Notes: generated by a model not told the origin, from the letters alone. A DNA stretch of 64,000 bases from Thermoproteaceae archaeon (GCA_015521775.1 WANN01000009.1:39232-103231), one strand, 5' to 3'; numbered from the stretch's first letter, positions 50,561 through 59,016 are shown. Numbers and translations are program-made.

Positions 50561-52486
50561 TCACAGCCTGGCAAACAGGGACCTAACTTCGTCCCAACTG
50601 CGTGGGTTTCCCCTATCCATACCGGCCAGACGCAGGGGCCCCGGCAATGCCTGCACAACCTCGTCCAGCGGCACCCTGGCCCTAAGCGCCTTGAGCAGCT
50701 CCTTGGCCGCATCCCCCCTTTCCTTGTTTCCTGGTACCACTACCACATATATTTCTGCGAGCATCCCGATAGACCTAGGGGGCGCCACCACTATGCGCTC
50801 CGCGTCTTCGTCGCGCCTTACGCCTATGCCCAGCTCCAGCCTCACGTTCCTCACCCATTCCCTTTTCCCGTACACCATGAAGCTGCCCCGAGGCAGGTAT
50901 TGGCCGGGAGGCGGCGACTTACTTACCTGTTCGCCGCGGGCGTAAAAGACGTCCACCGAGTGTATGCCCACCTTCCAAGCCCTACTGTATGCGGCAGCGA
51001 ATTGGGCAGCCTCATATATGTCCAGGGGCTCGTTGATTGGGGGCGCGACCACTGCGGCCGCCCCTGGCACGTCAGCGTGGAAGAACAGGTATTCGTCCCT
51101 TAGATGTTTCCTCACAAGGGCCTCGTTCTGGGACGCGTCCCTTCCGCCGAGCAAAGGCGTCCCAAAGGACGTGACGGTCCACCTGTACTTTTCGAACCAT
51201 TCCTTTTGGGCCGCCCTACGCCTAGAGGCCCTTGCCTCCTCGGCCTTCCTGACGGCCTCTTCCTCTACCCTGCGCAACCTTTCCCGAAGAGTTGAAAGTG
51301 TATCCCTGGCCTTCCTGGCCTTCTCCTCATACGTTTTGGCCTCCTCGAAAAGCCTCTTTATCGCGGCGCCGACCGGCTCGCCTATGCGTAAAGTGGCCTT
51401 GACGCCGCCCATGTCTACCTCCACGAGCCGTTTGACATAATCCACCCCGAGCACTTTGATTCCCCCTACCTCGAGCCCGGCCGTCCTCGATCCCCCACCG
51501 GACCTTAGAAGCCTGTAGATATCCTCCAACACGTGGGCAAGCCTCTCCCTGTCCATGAGCAGCTGGCGGGCCGCCTCTCTCAGCTCCATGGCTGCAACGG
51601 AATATTCCGCGATCTTTTCCTCGATGTCCCTAATGGCTGCCTCTACCCGCCGCCTCTCCTGCTCCACCTCGTGGACCCTCTTCTCGACGTCCTCGTATAC
51701 CTCCAACTTCTGGAAGTACTCGTCCACGGCCCTGTTGAATGTGTCGTGTCTGACCTTTTCGAGCGCCTTGGCCTCAAGGTGCACGTATTCCATGGGTACA
51801 ACCGAGAGGGGCTTCCCCCCTTCCAAGTACTCCGTGGGGGTCAGAGGGCCATCCCTGACACCTACGATCATGTGCCTAGCCGTACGTAGCAGTTCCTCGG
51901 GGCCGCAAGAGGGGCAACGCGCGGCCACCTCATTGGCGACCTCGCCGCCGAGGCCCAGTCCTCTTGCAAGGGCACGCACAGGGTTGCCGTACCTCTTGAT
52001 CAGTTCATCCACGTGTTCAGGGGTGGCCGAAAGGGGATCCGCAAAATTTTGAGGCGGCAACGAGTATTCGCGTCCGCCGACTACCAGCCTATCCTTTCCC
52101 CTATACCTCCTAAGGCTCCATACAGTCCTGCCGCCCTCCACTATCACTATGTTGAATGGCTCTAGGAGTTCGACGAACATGGCATACCTACCTATGTCTA
52201 TCCTCACAATCCTATCGAATCTGGGCAGTTCAATCCCAAGCACCTTCTCGTCCCTGAGGAGGCCCCTAAGGGTCTCAGCCCCCCTATACGTGTACTGTGG
52301 AAGCCTATAGATGAGCGAGAAGCGGTGGCTGTTCGCCACTAGGTACAGCTTGTTGCCCCTGTTCTCCATTCTAAATATGACTGAGTCGTCGTATACATAT
52401 ATATTATCGACATAACCGTTGACCAGCAACGGTTTCAATTCCCTCACTATGGCTATTAAGTCCACCGTGGTCAAAGACCGCTTCAT
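50561..52486 (-). CDS. rqcH: RqcH/NFACT ribosome-quality-control factor
   Basis: A 641-aa homologue of Rqc2/Tae2 that binds obstructed 60S/50S-type subunits and recruits Ala-tRNA for C-terminal tailing. The NFACT-N domain (1-170, 'MKRSLTTVDLIAIVRELKPLLVNGYVDNIY') precedes an HhH-like part, a central coiled coil (about 255-430) and NFACT-R (about 440-560, 'YRWTVTSFGTPLLGGRDASQNE' with 'LFFHADVPGAAAVV'). One Cys pair (CPSC) occurs near 190. Length fits archaeal members. It is divergent from the Lon-like gene, with a short A/T-rich gap containing both promoters. Confidence 0.94.
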   Translation of the reverse strand: MKRSLTTVDLIAIVRELKPLLVNGYVDNIYVYDDSVIFRMENRGNKLYLVANSHRFSLIYRLPQYTYRGAETLRGLLRDEKVLGIELPRFDRIVRIDIGRYAMFVELLEPFNIVIVEGGRTVWSLRRYRGKDRLVVGGREYSLPPQNFADPLSATPEHVDELIKRYGNPVRALARGLGLGGEVANEVAARCPSCGPEELLRTARHMIVGVRDGPLTPTEYLEGGKPLSVVPMEYVHLEAKALEKVRHDTFNRAVDEYFQKLEVYEDVEKRVHEVEQERRRVEAAIRDIEEKIAEYSVAAMELREAARQLLMDRERLAHVLEDIYRLLRSGGGSRTAGLEVGGIKVLGVDYVKRLVEVDMGGVKATLRIGEPVGAAIKRLFEEAKTYEEKARKARDTLSTLRERLRRVEEEAVRKAEEARASRRRAAQKEWFEKYRWTVTSFGTPLLGGRDASQNEALVRKHLRDEYLFFHADVPGAAAVVAPPINEPLDIYEAAQFAAAYSRAWKVGIHSVDVFYARGEQVSKSPPPGQYLPRGSFMVYGKREWVRNVRLELGIGVRRDEDAERIVVAPPRSIGMLAEIYVVVVPGNKERGDAAKELLKALRARVPLDEVVQALPGPLRLAGMDRGNPRSWDEVRSLFARL

Positions 52487-52530
52487 AAGAGGAGAGAGAA
52501 AAAATTATTGATTAAGGATGTCGCATTGCC

Positions 52531-54243
52531 ATGCTACGCATATTGATGCTTCTGGCAGTGATAGGGGCTGCAGTTCTTGCAGCGCCTATAGACAGCATAA
52601 TAATACATGGCCTCGCCGTGTCGAGCACAGGCGAGGGTTCTGTGGTGGACATATCCATAAGCGCGATCAAATACGGCAATGGCTCGGTATATGTCGCCGC
52701 TGTGCCGGAGACAGGGGAGGGATTTGGCCCATCGGCGCAGGTGGCGGCATTTGTGGCGTCGAGGGTGGCCAACGTCGACCTAGACAACATAACGTTCCTC
52801 GTGTCTGTTAGGGGGCTCGAGACGGCGGTGGGAGGCCCATCGGCAAGCGGGTACATGGCAGTGGCCATGTATAGCATACTAACTGGGGTCCCAATGAGGA
52901 ACGATACGGTTATGACCGGCATAATACTGCCCGACGGCCTCATAGGGCCTGTGGGCGGCGTGGGGGCCAAGGCAGAGGCAGCCGAGAGGGCCGGGTTCAA
53001 ACGCCTGCTTGTTCCCTACGGCCAGCAGGGCGAGGTAACGGGGAACATAAAGGTAATACCGGTGCTCACAATAGAGGACGCCATAAGGGAACTGACGGGG
53101 ACGGAGCTGCGCGTTAGACGGGTGCCCGAGGGCGAGATAGATAAGGGGCCGTACCGCGAGGTAGGGCGCCTCCTCTTTGAGCTGGTATACGCGCGCTTCA
53201 ACAGCACTGTGCCTCCGCAGCTCCGCCAGAGGTATTTGCCGCCCAATATAGGCGACCTTGTGAGGGGGGGAAGGTACTACACTGCGGCTAGCCTAATCTT
53301 TTCCTCGCTTAACAGGTACATAGCCGAGAACATAGACTCAGTGCCCAATCCGTTGGGCACGGCCAGAAGCATCGCCGACGAGGTCGCCGGGATGCTGGAC
53401 TCCATGAACGCCACTACGGCGAACCTAGACATAATGGTGGCCATATATAGGCGCATATACGAAGTACGCATAATACTGGACTCGCGGGAACGCACCAGAG
53501 ACGACGTGGCCGCCGCGTATGCCAGAGCCATAACGCTTCCCGACTGGGTCACAGCGATAAAGAGCCTACGCGGCGGCTCCCCCATACCTCCCCAATACTT
53601 AGAGGACCTGGCCCTAGTATACTTCGAGTACGCCCGCTCTGTGTACTCGTACCTGTACAGCCTTGTGGGTGCCGCAAGCGGTCCCTTAAACCGCATGGAG
53701 ACCCTGGTTAGGTACGCAATGGAGGCCTTCAACGAGGGAAGGTACGCCGCGACCATAGCCCTGTCGTTGGAGGTCATAGCAGACGCCAGCGCGCGCATGA
53801 ACCTCATCACGGTAGGCCGCATAGGCGAGGAGCTGTGGGAACGTATATTGGGCGTTGTGAGGCCGAGGGCCCTGGACAACATGTGGTACGTGTCCAGGGG
53901 AGGCGGCAGCAACATACTGCCCCTCCTATACCTAGAATACGGCGACTACTACAGGGAGACGGGGGACTACTTCACCTCGCTGTACTTCTATGAGCTGTCC
54001 TCCATATACGGCTCCATGGTCCGGGACATGTTGAGGCGTATTGGCGCCCCGATTAACAACATCACGGTGTCCGTAGATGTTCCCCCACAAGCAAGCGTTG
54101 ACGTGGATGTGCCCGGCGATGGAAACGCGGTGGACGCCATTGCGGGGCTCGCACAGATCATCGAGCCCTACTACACTTACGTATCCCTGGCCATACTCCT
54201 GTTGGCTGGGGTCGTAGTGATCCTCAGACTGTTGATGCACTAG
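52531..54243 (+). CDS. Extracytoplasmic Lon-like serine protease, membrane anchored
   Basis: A 570-aa protein. The signal peptide MLRILMLLAVIGAAVLA is followed by a Lon (S16) proteolytic domain (about 20-190) with the catalytic dyad Ser104 in GGPSASGY and Lys147 in GPVGGVGAK; the Ser-Lys spacing of 43 equals that of Lon proteases. There is no AAA+ ATPase domain. Residues ~205-510 are a helical region rich in Tyr and Leu, TPR-like in appearance. A C-terminal transmembrane helix ('TYVSLAILLLAGVVVILRLL') anchors it, so the active site should face outside the cytoplasm. TATA AAAATTATTG is 25 nt before the ATG. Confidence 0.85.
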   Translation: MLRILMLLAVIGAAVLAAPIDSIIIHGLAVSSTGEGSVVDISISAIKYGNGSVYVAAVPETGEGFGPSAQVAAFVASRVANVDLDNITFLVSVRGLETAVGGPSASGYMAVAMYSILTGVPMRNDTVMTGIILPDGLIGPVGGVGAKAEAAERAGFKRLLVPYGQQGEVTGNIKVIPVLTIEDAIRELTGTELRVRRVPEGEIDKGPYREVGRLLFELVYARFNSTVPPQLRQRYLPPNIGDLVRGGRYYTAASLIFSSLNRYIAENIDSVPNPLGTARSIADEVAGMLDSMNATTANLDIMVAIYRRIYEVRIILDSRERTRDDVAAAYARAITLPDWVTAIKSLRGGSPIPPQYLEDLALVYFEYARSVYSYLYSLVGAASGPLNRMETLVRYAMEAFNEGRYAATIALSLEVIADASARMNLITVGRIGEELWERILGVVRPRALDNMWYVSRGGGSNILPLLYLEYGDYYRETGDYFTSLYFYELSSIYGSMVRDMLRRIGAPINNITVSVDVPPQASVDVDVPGDGNAVDAIAGLAQIIEPYYTYVSLAILLLAGVVVILRLLMH

Positions 54244-54527
54244 CAGGGGCCGAGCCCAGAGGGAAGGAGGACGTTCTGCACGTATAGCGGCATGAGCAGC
54301 ATGGCCATGGCGTACATGACCATGACCACTAGTAGGAAGGCCAGGTTCAGGGTGCTCCTCTGGCCTCTGAGCACAAGCATGGCCGACACCACGATGCCCA
54401 GGCCCAGGAAGCTGGCGCTGATGAGTATGCCCATGCAGTGTCTCTGGATCACGGCGTTCCAGAACCCGTGTATGAATAAGGCGGATATTATTACGAGTCC
54501 TATAGCCACGAGTCTTTCGAGCGACAC
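54240..54527 (-). CDS. Small polytopic membrane protein
   Basis: A 95-aa protein with three transmembrane helices ('RLVAIGLVIISALFIHGFW', 'MGILISASFLGLGIVVSAML', 'LNLAFLLVVMVMYAMAMLL'). TATA TTATAA near 54548-54553 is 24 nt upstream of GTG 54525-54527; the longer ATG start at 54602 would lie before the transcript and is rejected. It overlaps the convergent Lon-like gene by 4 bp. The family is unknown; it may be part of a membrane complex, but the neighbour is on the other strand. Confidence 0.6.
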   Translation of the reverse strand: MSLERLVAIGLVIISALFIHGFWNAVIQRHCMGILISASFLGLGIVVSAMLVLRGQRSTLNLAFLLVVMVMYAMAMLLMPLYVQNVLLPSGLGPC

Positions 54528-54652
54528 GGCGTTGGGACACGACACATTTATAATGATTCCCCCCACGTCCCAGCCCAAGTAAGACGTGCCTTGGCGATGC
54601 ATACCTCTGGCCCCTCGTCGGGGTTAAACCCGCTCGGCCGCTCTCCAACGCG

Positions 54653-55270
54653 CTATGGGCATGCCAGACGCGCCGTATGGGGACCGAGGAAAGCCACAAA
54701 GCCCCTTTTCCTACGTATGCCGTAAACCTTCCATGGGCCGGGATTTAGGAGGGCGAGACGTAGATCGAGTAAAGGCACATGGCTGTGCCCATAGACCACC
54801 CATGCATCGCCAACATCAAGGCGTTTCCTGGCCCTCCTCCCAATTGTGCCCGGCGCCACGGATTCCATCATGTAGGCCAAAACGCCATTCCTTATCACTA
54901 GGTCCCCGTGGAGTACAACGGCCCTTACATCCCCGGTCACCCGCACCGGGCAGTTGCATGCCCTGACCTCGGTCGTCCCGACCGTGCCCATGTACGAGCC
55001 AACTAAGGGATCGTGCGAGGATGAGCTTAGGGACGCTATAAGCATCCTGGGCGACACGCCTAAAGATCTGAGGAAACGGGACATGAGGAGCTCGAACTCC
55101 TTTAAATCCACATGTCGGTGCTCGTCGTCGAACAGGTCGCCCGCAACTATGAGTATGTTCGGCGACAGCGACTTCAAGCAGCGCCTCAACTCGGCGATGT
55201 TGGAACGGGGGGAGCCCAAGTGCACGTCCGCGATTACGTAAGCCTCCCCGTCCATCAGTGAAACGTGCAT
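54653..55270 (-). CDS. Calcineurin-like metallophosphoesterase
   Basis: A 205-aa dinuclear metal phosphoesterase. It has the motifs DVHLG (residues ~15), GDLFDDE, 'VVLHGD' and 'GHSHVP'. The usual GNHD motif (between GDLFD and the HGD) is replaced by 'SSSSHD', keeping the His-Asp pair but losing the Gly-Asn. Such proteins act on nucleotides or DNA ends; no Mre11-type extension is present. TATA-like GAAATAAC at about 55288-55297 supports ATG 55270 over 55336. Confidence 0.85.
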   Translation of the reverse strand: MHVSLMDGEAYVIADVHLGSPRSNIAELRRCLKSLSPNILIVAGDLFDDEHRHVDLKEFELLMSRFLRSLGVSPRMLIASLSSSSHDPLVGSYMGTVGTTEVRACNCPVRVTGDVRAVVLHGDLVIRNGVLAYMMESVAPGTIGRRARKRLDVGDAWVVYGHSHVPLLDLRLALLNPGPWKVYGIRRKRGFVAFLGPHTARLACP

Positions 55271-55441
55271 CCACTGCGTCGAGGGGCTGTTATTTCCCTG
55301 GATGTGAGACCCCCTCGGATTGTGCCCGCTATACATGGGCGCCCCAAATGGCCCTATCGCGGCCCGCCATCGACAAACCGCTCCCTGCCCTATACGCCAA
55401 GGTCCATGAGGGGCGCCGCGCCTGGAAACAGGGCGATGCGC

Positions 55442-56284
55442 CTACCATGCAAGTAATAGCAGGGGGCTCATCCCCAGTATAAGCGGTATTGGCAGCGCGG
55501 GCGCATAGCCGTGCCTCGTCAAGAGGACCTTGAACGTGATTACTAGGCCAGCCAGTATGCCGAGGGCGCTGAGCAGCGCGCCCGCCAGTCCCAACATGAA
55601 GTAGAATAGGGATATCTCAAGCGAGTACATAACTATGTCGCCCATGCCAAGGGCAGAGTCGCCTATACGGACCACGAAGCCGAGCAATGTATCCGCCGCT
55701 TTTTGGGCCCTCTCACCGTGGGGTTTAGGCGGTCCAAGGGACTTTATTATCTTTCCGAGTAGGCCCTTGTACACCATTATCGCGTCATACACCGAGAACG
55801 CGAGTAGGATCATTATAATTGTTGTGTTGGGCAGCGTGTGGCCGAGGAACACGCCTGCGAGGGAGCCCATGGTCAGGAGTACAGGTGTACGGAACGGACC
55901 AACGTATATGAGCACGGGTATGGCCACGGCAATCGAAATCGTAGCCAGATGATAAAGGGCCACGTTTATGGGCAGGCCCACTACGGCCAGCAAATATATG
56001 TAGATGCTCGAAATGCCGTAGGCCAACACTGCCCACAGTATAAGCGATGCGGCCCTTATCAGGGAAACCTTCCCATGCTTGATGAATAGGTATATGGCGG
56101 CCGTGGCGGCCAGCACTATTGCGAGTAGTATAACCGTGTTCCATGCCGCGGCGCTTGGCGTCTCCTCTTGCACGTATGGTCCCTCCAAGGGCAGCTTCGA
56201 GATGGAGGCGGCGCCAAACAACGCGCTAGCCGCAATGGACGTCGCAACCACGTATATCACTGCGGCGACCACACGCGAGAGCAT
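55442..56284 (-). CDS. Presenilin-type intramembrane aspartyl protease
   Basis: A 280-aa polytopic protein with about nine transmembrane helices. The family triad is complete: YD at 166-167 (FSVYDAI), GxGD at 213-216 (GMGD, with the second catalytic Asp216) and PAL at 262-264. It cleaves transmembrane peptides within the bilayer, acting like archaeal PSH and eukaryotic signal peptide peptidase. The hydrophilic loop between the catalytic helices (about 178-205) is short, as usual in archaea. TATA CTTAATTAC at about 56305-56314 precedes ATG 56284. Confidence 0.93.
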   Translation of the reverse strand: MLSRVVAAVIYVVATSIAASALFGAASISKLPLEGPYVQEETPSAAAWNTVILLAIVLAATAAIYLFIKHGKVSLIRAASLILWAVLAYGISSIYIYLLAVVGLPINVALYHLATISIAVAIPVLIYVGPFRTPVLLTMGSLAGVFLGHTLPNTTIIMILLAFSVYDAIMVYKGLLGKIIKSLGPPKPHGERAQKAADTLLGFVVRIGDSALGMGDIVMYSLEISLFYFMLGLAGALLSALGILAGLVITFKVLLTRHGYAPALPIPLILGMSPLLLLAW

Positions 56285-56374
56285 CGAAATGTTAAACGAT
56301 GTTAGTAATTAAGTTGCCTATGCCAAGCCCAATGCGACGACTTGTGCTGCTAGGGGCCGGGCCCTCGACTGGCC

Positions 56375-56491
56375 CTATTCGACCACTATGTCCCTCCTCA
56401 GTTTTTCGGCCAGCTTCTTGCGGTCGCTTTCGTGGGGAAGAAGCCTAAGGAGGAAGAACCACTTGTTCCTCAATATCTTGTCGATCTGCAT
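56375..56491 (-). CDS. Small 38-aa basic protein
   Basis: A short gene outside the usual ORF length limit. ATG 56489-56491 is preceded by GGTATATATTTGC (about 56508-56520), a near-ideal TATA box at the leaderless distance. The protein (MQIDKILRNKWFFLLRLLPH...) is a basic amphipathic helix pair with an aromatic-rich centre and ends at TAG 56375-56377. Codon use resembles neighbouring genes. No family was recognised; a small ribosome- or membrane-associated peptide is plausible. Confidence 0.6.
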   Translation of the reverse strand: MQIDKILRNKWFFLLRLLPHESDRKKLAEKLRRDIVVE

Positions 56492-56675
56492 GTATTGCGT
56501 GCACAGCGCAAATATATACCCAGCGGACACACCAATCATATAACCCTGACAGGGATGGGTGCTTGAGCGCAGGGCCCCGCCTCAACGGGCGGCGTCCACA
56601 CGTGATGGTCCGCCTAAACCATGCGCCGACAGGTACAATAAGGTTAAATAATGCTTAAAGGAAGACAATCACGAT
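56492..56675. other. Intergenic region between divergent small genes
   Basis: 184 bp. The left end holds the promoter of the 38-aa gene. The right end (GGTTAAATAATGCTTAAAGG, about 56642-56661) holds the promoter of the 141-aa gene. The middle is G+C-rich with no ORF or recognisable RNA. Confidence 0.45.
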
Positions 56676-57101
56676 ATGAGGACGGTCGTTGTTCGCATAG
56701 AAAAGGACGAAGTGGCGGGCATCGAGGTGCTTGACGGAGATATATATGCAACCGTTAAGGAGTATGCGAAGCGGGGCATCGACACGTGGAACCCCACAAC
56801 ATCCGACTTCCTAGTGCTTAGGGATGCATATACCGTGGAGCTGCCCGTGCCCATACCGCGCGACGTGCTCCCCCACATAGAGCGATTCTCGCCCAAGAGG
56901 GTTGGGGATAGGGCGGAGGTGACCATACCCATATTCGAAATAATCTACGGGAACGAGTGGATCGGGGATAACATGGTGAGCGATAGGGCCATAGCCCTGT
57001 TCCCATACGTGACGGACAAACACACGGAAGAGATAGTAAAGTCCATACTCATGTCGCTTAGGGAGGGCAGAGAGGGGGACGAGGAGGGGGACGTCGAATA
57101 A
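56676..57101 (+). CDS. Conserved crenarchaeal-type hypothetical protein
   Basis: A 141-aa soluble protein. An N-terminal beta-rich part ('RTVVVRIEKDEVAGIEVLDGDIYATVKEYAKRGIDTW') is followed by 'ELPVPIPRDVLPHIERF' and a helical C-terminus with an acidic tail. It resembles uncharacterised crenarchaeal families (possibly DUF2286); this recall is uncertain. The TATA-like CTTAAAGG is about 22 nt before ATG 56676. It is convergent with the zinc-ribbon gene, 2 bp between stops. Confidence 0.65.
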   Translation: MRTVVVRIEKDEVAGIEVLDGDIYATVKEYAKRGIDTWNPTTSDFLVLRDAYTVELPVPIPRDVLPHIERFSPKRVGDRAEVTIPIFEIIYGNEWIGDNMVSDRAIALFPYVTDKHTEEIVKSILMSLREGREGDEEGDVE

Positions 57102-57103
57102 CG

Positions 57104-57334
57104 CTATTCTTCCTGGGCCAGCGCGGCCACGTACCGCTCATAGAGGTAATTGATCATGCCGCGCCAATCCAGCCTATCGCCGTAGTTCAGGAATCCCTTG
57201 ATCATCCTATCCTTGCGGTAGCGCAGATACCTTAGACACTTATCGCATCCCAACCACACGTATTTCCTGTCCTCCATGAGCACAAGAGAGGTCCTACAGG
57301 TGGGGCACTTCATGTCTGTAACGACCGAGACCAT
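57104..57334 (-). CDS. Zinc-ribbon protein
   Basis: A 76-aa protein with CPTC...CDKC (about residues 9-34) forming a zinc ribbon, then a basic aromatic-rich helical part ('RYLRYRKDRMIKGFLNYGDRLDWRGMINYLYERY'). It is likely to bind nucleic acid or a protein complex. The TATA ATTTAATAAATAG at about 57356-57368 is correctly placed for either TTG 57337 or ATG 57334; ATG is given. Confidence 0.75.
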   Translation of the reverse strand: MVSVVTDMKCPTCRTSLVLMEDRKYVWLGCDKCLRYLRYRKDRMIKGFLNYGDRLDWRGMINYLYERYVAALAQEE

Positions 57335-57416
57335 CAATGCCCCGTGAAACGCGGCGCTATTTATTAAATGGTTAAAAAACTGGTCCGCGAGGGCTAGGCC
57401 CGTCTATGGGATCGCG

Positions 57417-57983
57417 CTACCTGAGTATTCTGAATATATATATGATCCTATGTACAGCCGTCGCATTGGCAGCGGCGGCAAGCGCCATAAGCCCCCACAG
57501 AAGCACCTCGCTTGACCCCGTCAAGGCGTAGATCACAGCTATGGCTATAATGGCCGTCTGCCTTTCAGCCCTCTCGAGCACGCCCACGCCGCGCACCTCC
57601 ACCCCGAGGCCCTCCGCCCTCGCCCTTGCATAACTCGTCATGTAGGCGCCTAAAAGGCCTGCGATGGCAAGCCAGAGGAAACCCATGATTCCCAGGGCCA
57701 TGAAAGAAAGGAAGTCGACGTATCTATCCACCGCCGAGTCGAGGAATGCCCCCCTACGCGATGCCGATCCACGGGCCCTAGCTACAGCCCCGTCCAAAGC
57801 GTCAAGCATGCTCGATGCGGCTATAAGGGGCCCAACGTACATGGCGTGGCCCCAAAGGGCGCTAAGTAGCGCTGCCGCCGCAGGTACGAGGGCCAACAAG
57901 GTAAGCGTGTTGGGGCCTATGGGGATTCTGGACCCAACAGCTATGAAGATCCCCTCGAAGAGCCGCCTATACCGCTCCAGCAT
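57417..57983 (-). CDS. CDP-alcohol phosphatidyltransferase (archaetidylinositol-phosphate synthase-like)
   Basis: A 188-aa integral membrane enzyme with the complete CDP-alcohol transferase motif: D61-x2-D64-G-x2-A-R69-x8-G-x3-D82-x3-D86. It has about six transmembrane helices. It joins CDP-archaeol to an alcohol; archaeal proteins of this size and operon-free context are most often archaetidylinositol-phosphate synthases, making the precursor of inositol lipids. Substrate is inference. TATA ATTAAATAGG at about 58002-58011 precedes ATG 57983. Confidence 0.9.
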   Translation of the reverse strand: MLERYRRLFEGIFIAVGSRIPIGPNTLTLLALVPAAAALLSALWGHAMYVGPLIAASSMLDALDGAVARARGSASRRGAFLDSAVDRYVDFLSFMALGIMGFLWLAIAGLLGAYMTSYARARAEGLGVEVRGVGVLERAERQTAIIAIAVIYALTGSSEVLLWGLMALAAAANATAVHRIIYIFRILR

Positions 57984-58089
57984 CGCTGTACTTACAGGCC
58001 ACCTATTTAATTGTCACATGAGGGGAACTTCCAGCCTTTTGGAGGTACAGGCCGGGCGGGTTGCCGCGTGGGCCGCCACTGAAGCATGG

Positions 58090-58605
58090 TCATGGGCGCC
58101 GTTGGAGGATCGATGAGAGTATCACTGCGATGAACCACGACAGGTAGGGCCTCCTGCCGAGCGATAGGCGGGGGATCCCAAAAGACCCCAACATGTCCTC
58201 GTCCTCTACAGACAGGCCGTCCTGGTCGCCAACTATGAACCCGACACTATCCCGGGGCACGTCAACATCGCCGATCCACCTGCCACTTTCATGGAGGTAA
58301 TATAGGGGGACCCCTCTACCCTGTAACGCACGTAAGACGTCACGTAAACTCCCCCTTTCAATGCGGATGTTCCCCGTAGAGAGAGCCCTTGCAAGCTCCG
58401 TCGTAGTAGCTTCAAACCCCCTTATATGTACCAGGTATTCGCCGCACCCCGCCATCACTATGTAGACCTCCGCCTCCTTACTAGCCCTAAGAGCCTCCAC
58501 GGCAAAGTCGAGGACCACGTCCATCCTTCCCTCTACTAAGTTGGCCGGGTTGACGCGCAGCGCGCAGGCAGTGTCTGATTTTATTATGTAGGTTACGCGG
58601 CTCAA
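58090..58605 (-). CDS. trmY: tRNA pseudouridine-54 N1-methyltransferase TrmY
   Basis: A 171-aa SPOUT-class methyltransferase. 'GVPLYYLHESGRWIGDV' and 'GFIVGDQDGLSVEDE' match the knotted SAM-binding region of the TrmY/DUF358 family, which makes m1-pseudouridine at tRNA position 54. A TTG start at 58603-58605 follows the rps26e stop directly; no upstream ATG is available and the next internal ATG would remove the N-terminal fold. It is co-transcribed with rps26e. TrmI, another T-loop methylase, is also in this window. Confidence 0.9.
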   Translation of the reverse strand: MSRVTYIIKSDTACALRVNPANLVEGRMDVVLDFAVEALRASKEAEVYIVMAGCGEYLVHIRGFEATTTELARALSTGNIRIERGSLRDVLRALQGRGVPLYYLHESGRWIGDVDVPRDSVGFIVGDQDGLSVEDEDMLGSFGIPRLSLGRRPYLSWFIAVILSSILQRRP

Positions 58606-58908
58606 CTAGGAGACCGCGCCCATCCTCAGCCTTGCCGGCTTCTTCCGCTCTTCCTCTGGCCTAACCTTTATTATGCCGAAGAATATAGCGCAGTTTATGC
58701 AGTACGTCTTGGTAACATAGTATCTGGGTATGATGGCGCCCTGACGTTCCAATTCCTTGGACAGGTCCGGAGGAACAGGCGAGTAGGGCACTGTAACCCT
58801 GACCGCCTTGGACCTCGGCGTTATCTTGCCGCAGTTATCGCAGTGAACTGTGGGCTCCTTACCCTTGTCGCCCTTATGTCGCCCCCGCGACTTGCGTTTC
58901 TTTGGCAT
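58606..58908 (-). CDS. rps26e: Small-subunit ribosomal protein S26e
   Basis: A 100-aa S26e protein with basic N-terminus MPKKRKSRGRHKGDKGK, zinc-binding CDNC (about 24-27) and CINC (about 76-79) pairs, and 'YVTKTYCINCAIFFGIIKVRPEEER'. It is found in eukaryotes and crenarchaea. ATG 58908 is preferred over an upstream in-frame start at 58953 because the TATA AAGTATATTAA is about 22-28 nt before it, and because the conserved N-terminus begins there. The C/D sRNA gene lies 46 bp upstream on the same strand. Confidence 0.95.
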   Translation of the reverse strand: MPKKRKSRGRHKGDKGKEPTVHCDNCGKITPRSKAVRVTVPYSPVPPDLSKELERQGAIIPRYYVTKTYCINCAIFFGIIKVRPEEERKKPARLRMGAVS

Positions 58909-58953
58909 GCACCAACGGTATGGCGGATTAATATACTTAATCTTCCTCTGCAC

Positions 58954-59016
58954 GGGACGTCAGCGTACCGTGAGGTCCTCACAGGTTAGGTGTAGATGCA
59001 TCTCATCACACGCCCC
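58954..59016 (-). ncRNA. C/D box sRNA guiding 2'-O-methylation of 23S rRNA
   Basis: On the minus strand: GGGGCG (59016-59011), T, box C GTGATGA (59009-59003), 12-nt guide, degenerate D-prime CCTA, 4 nt, box C-prime GTGAGGA (58982-58976), a 12-nt guide (58975-58964), box D CTGA (58963-58960) and CGTCCC (58959-58954). GGGGCG pairs with CGTCCC to form the terminal stem. The D guide CCTCACGGTACG is complementary to CGUACCGUGAGG, part of the GUACCGUGAGGGAAAGG segment conserved in large-subunit rRNA. By the fifth-nucleotide rule the C after GUA (CGUA-C-CGUGAGG) would be methylated. The 12-4-4-12 layout is that of archaeal sRNAs. Confidence 0.85.

Noticed and set aside
55271..55441. Plus-strand frame 55258-55482 before the presenilin-type gene
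   Set aside because: It lies antisense to two convincing gene ends, lacks a promoter and has no recognisable structure.
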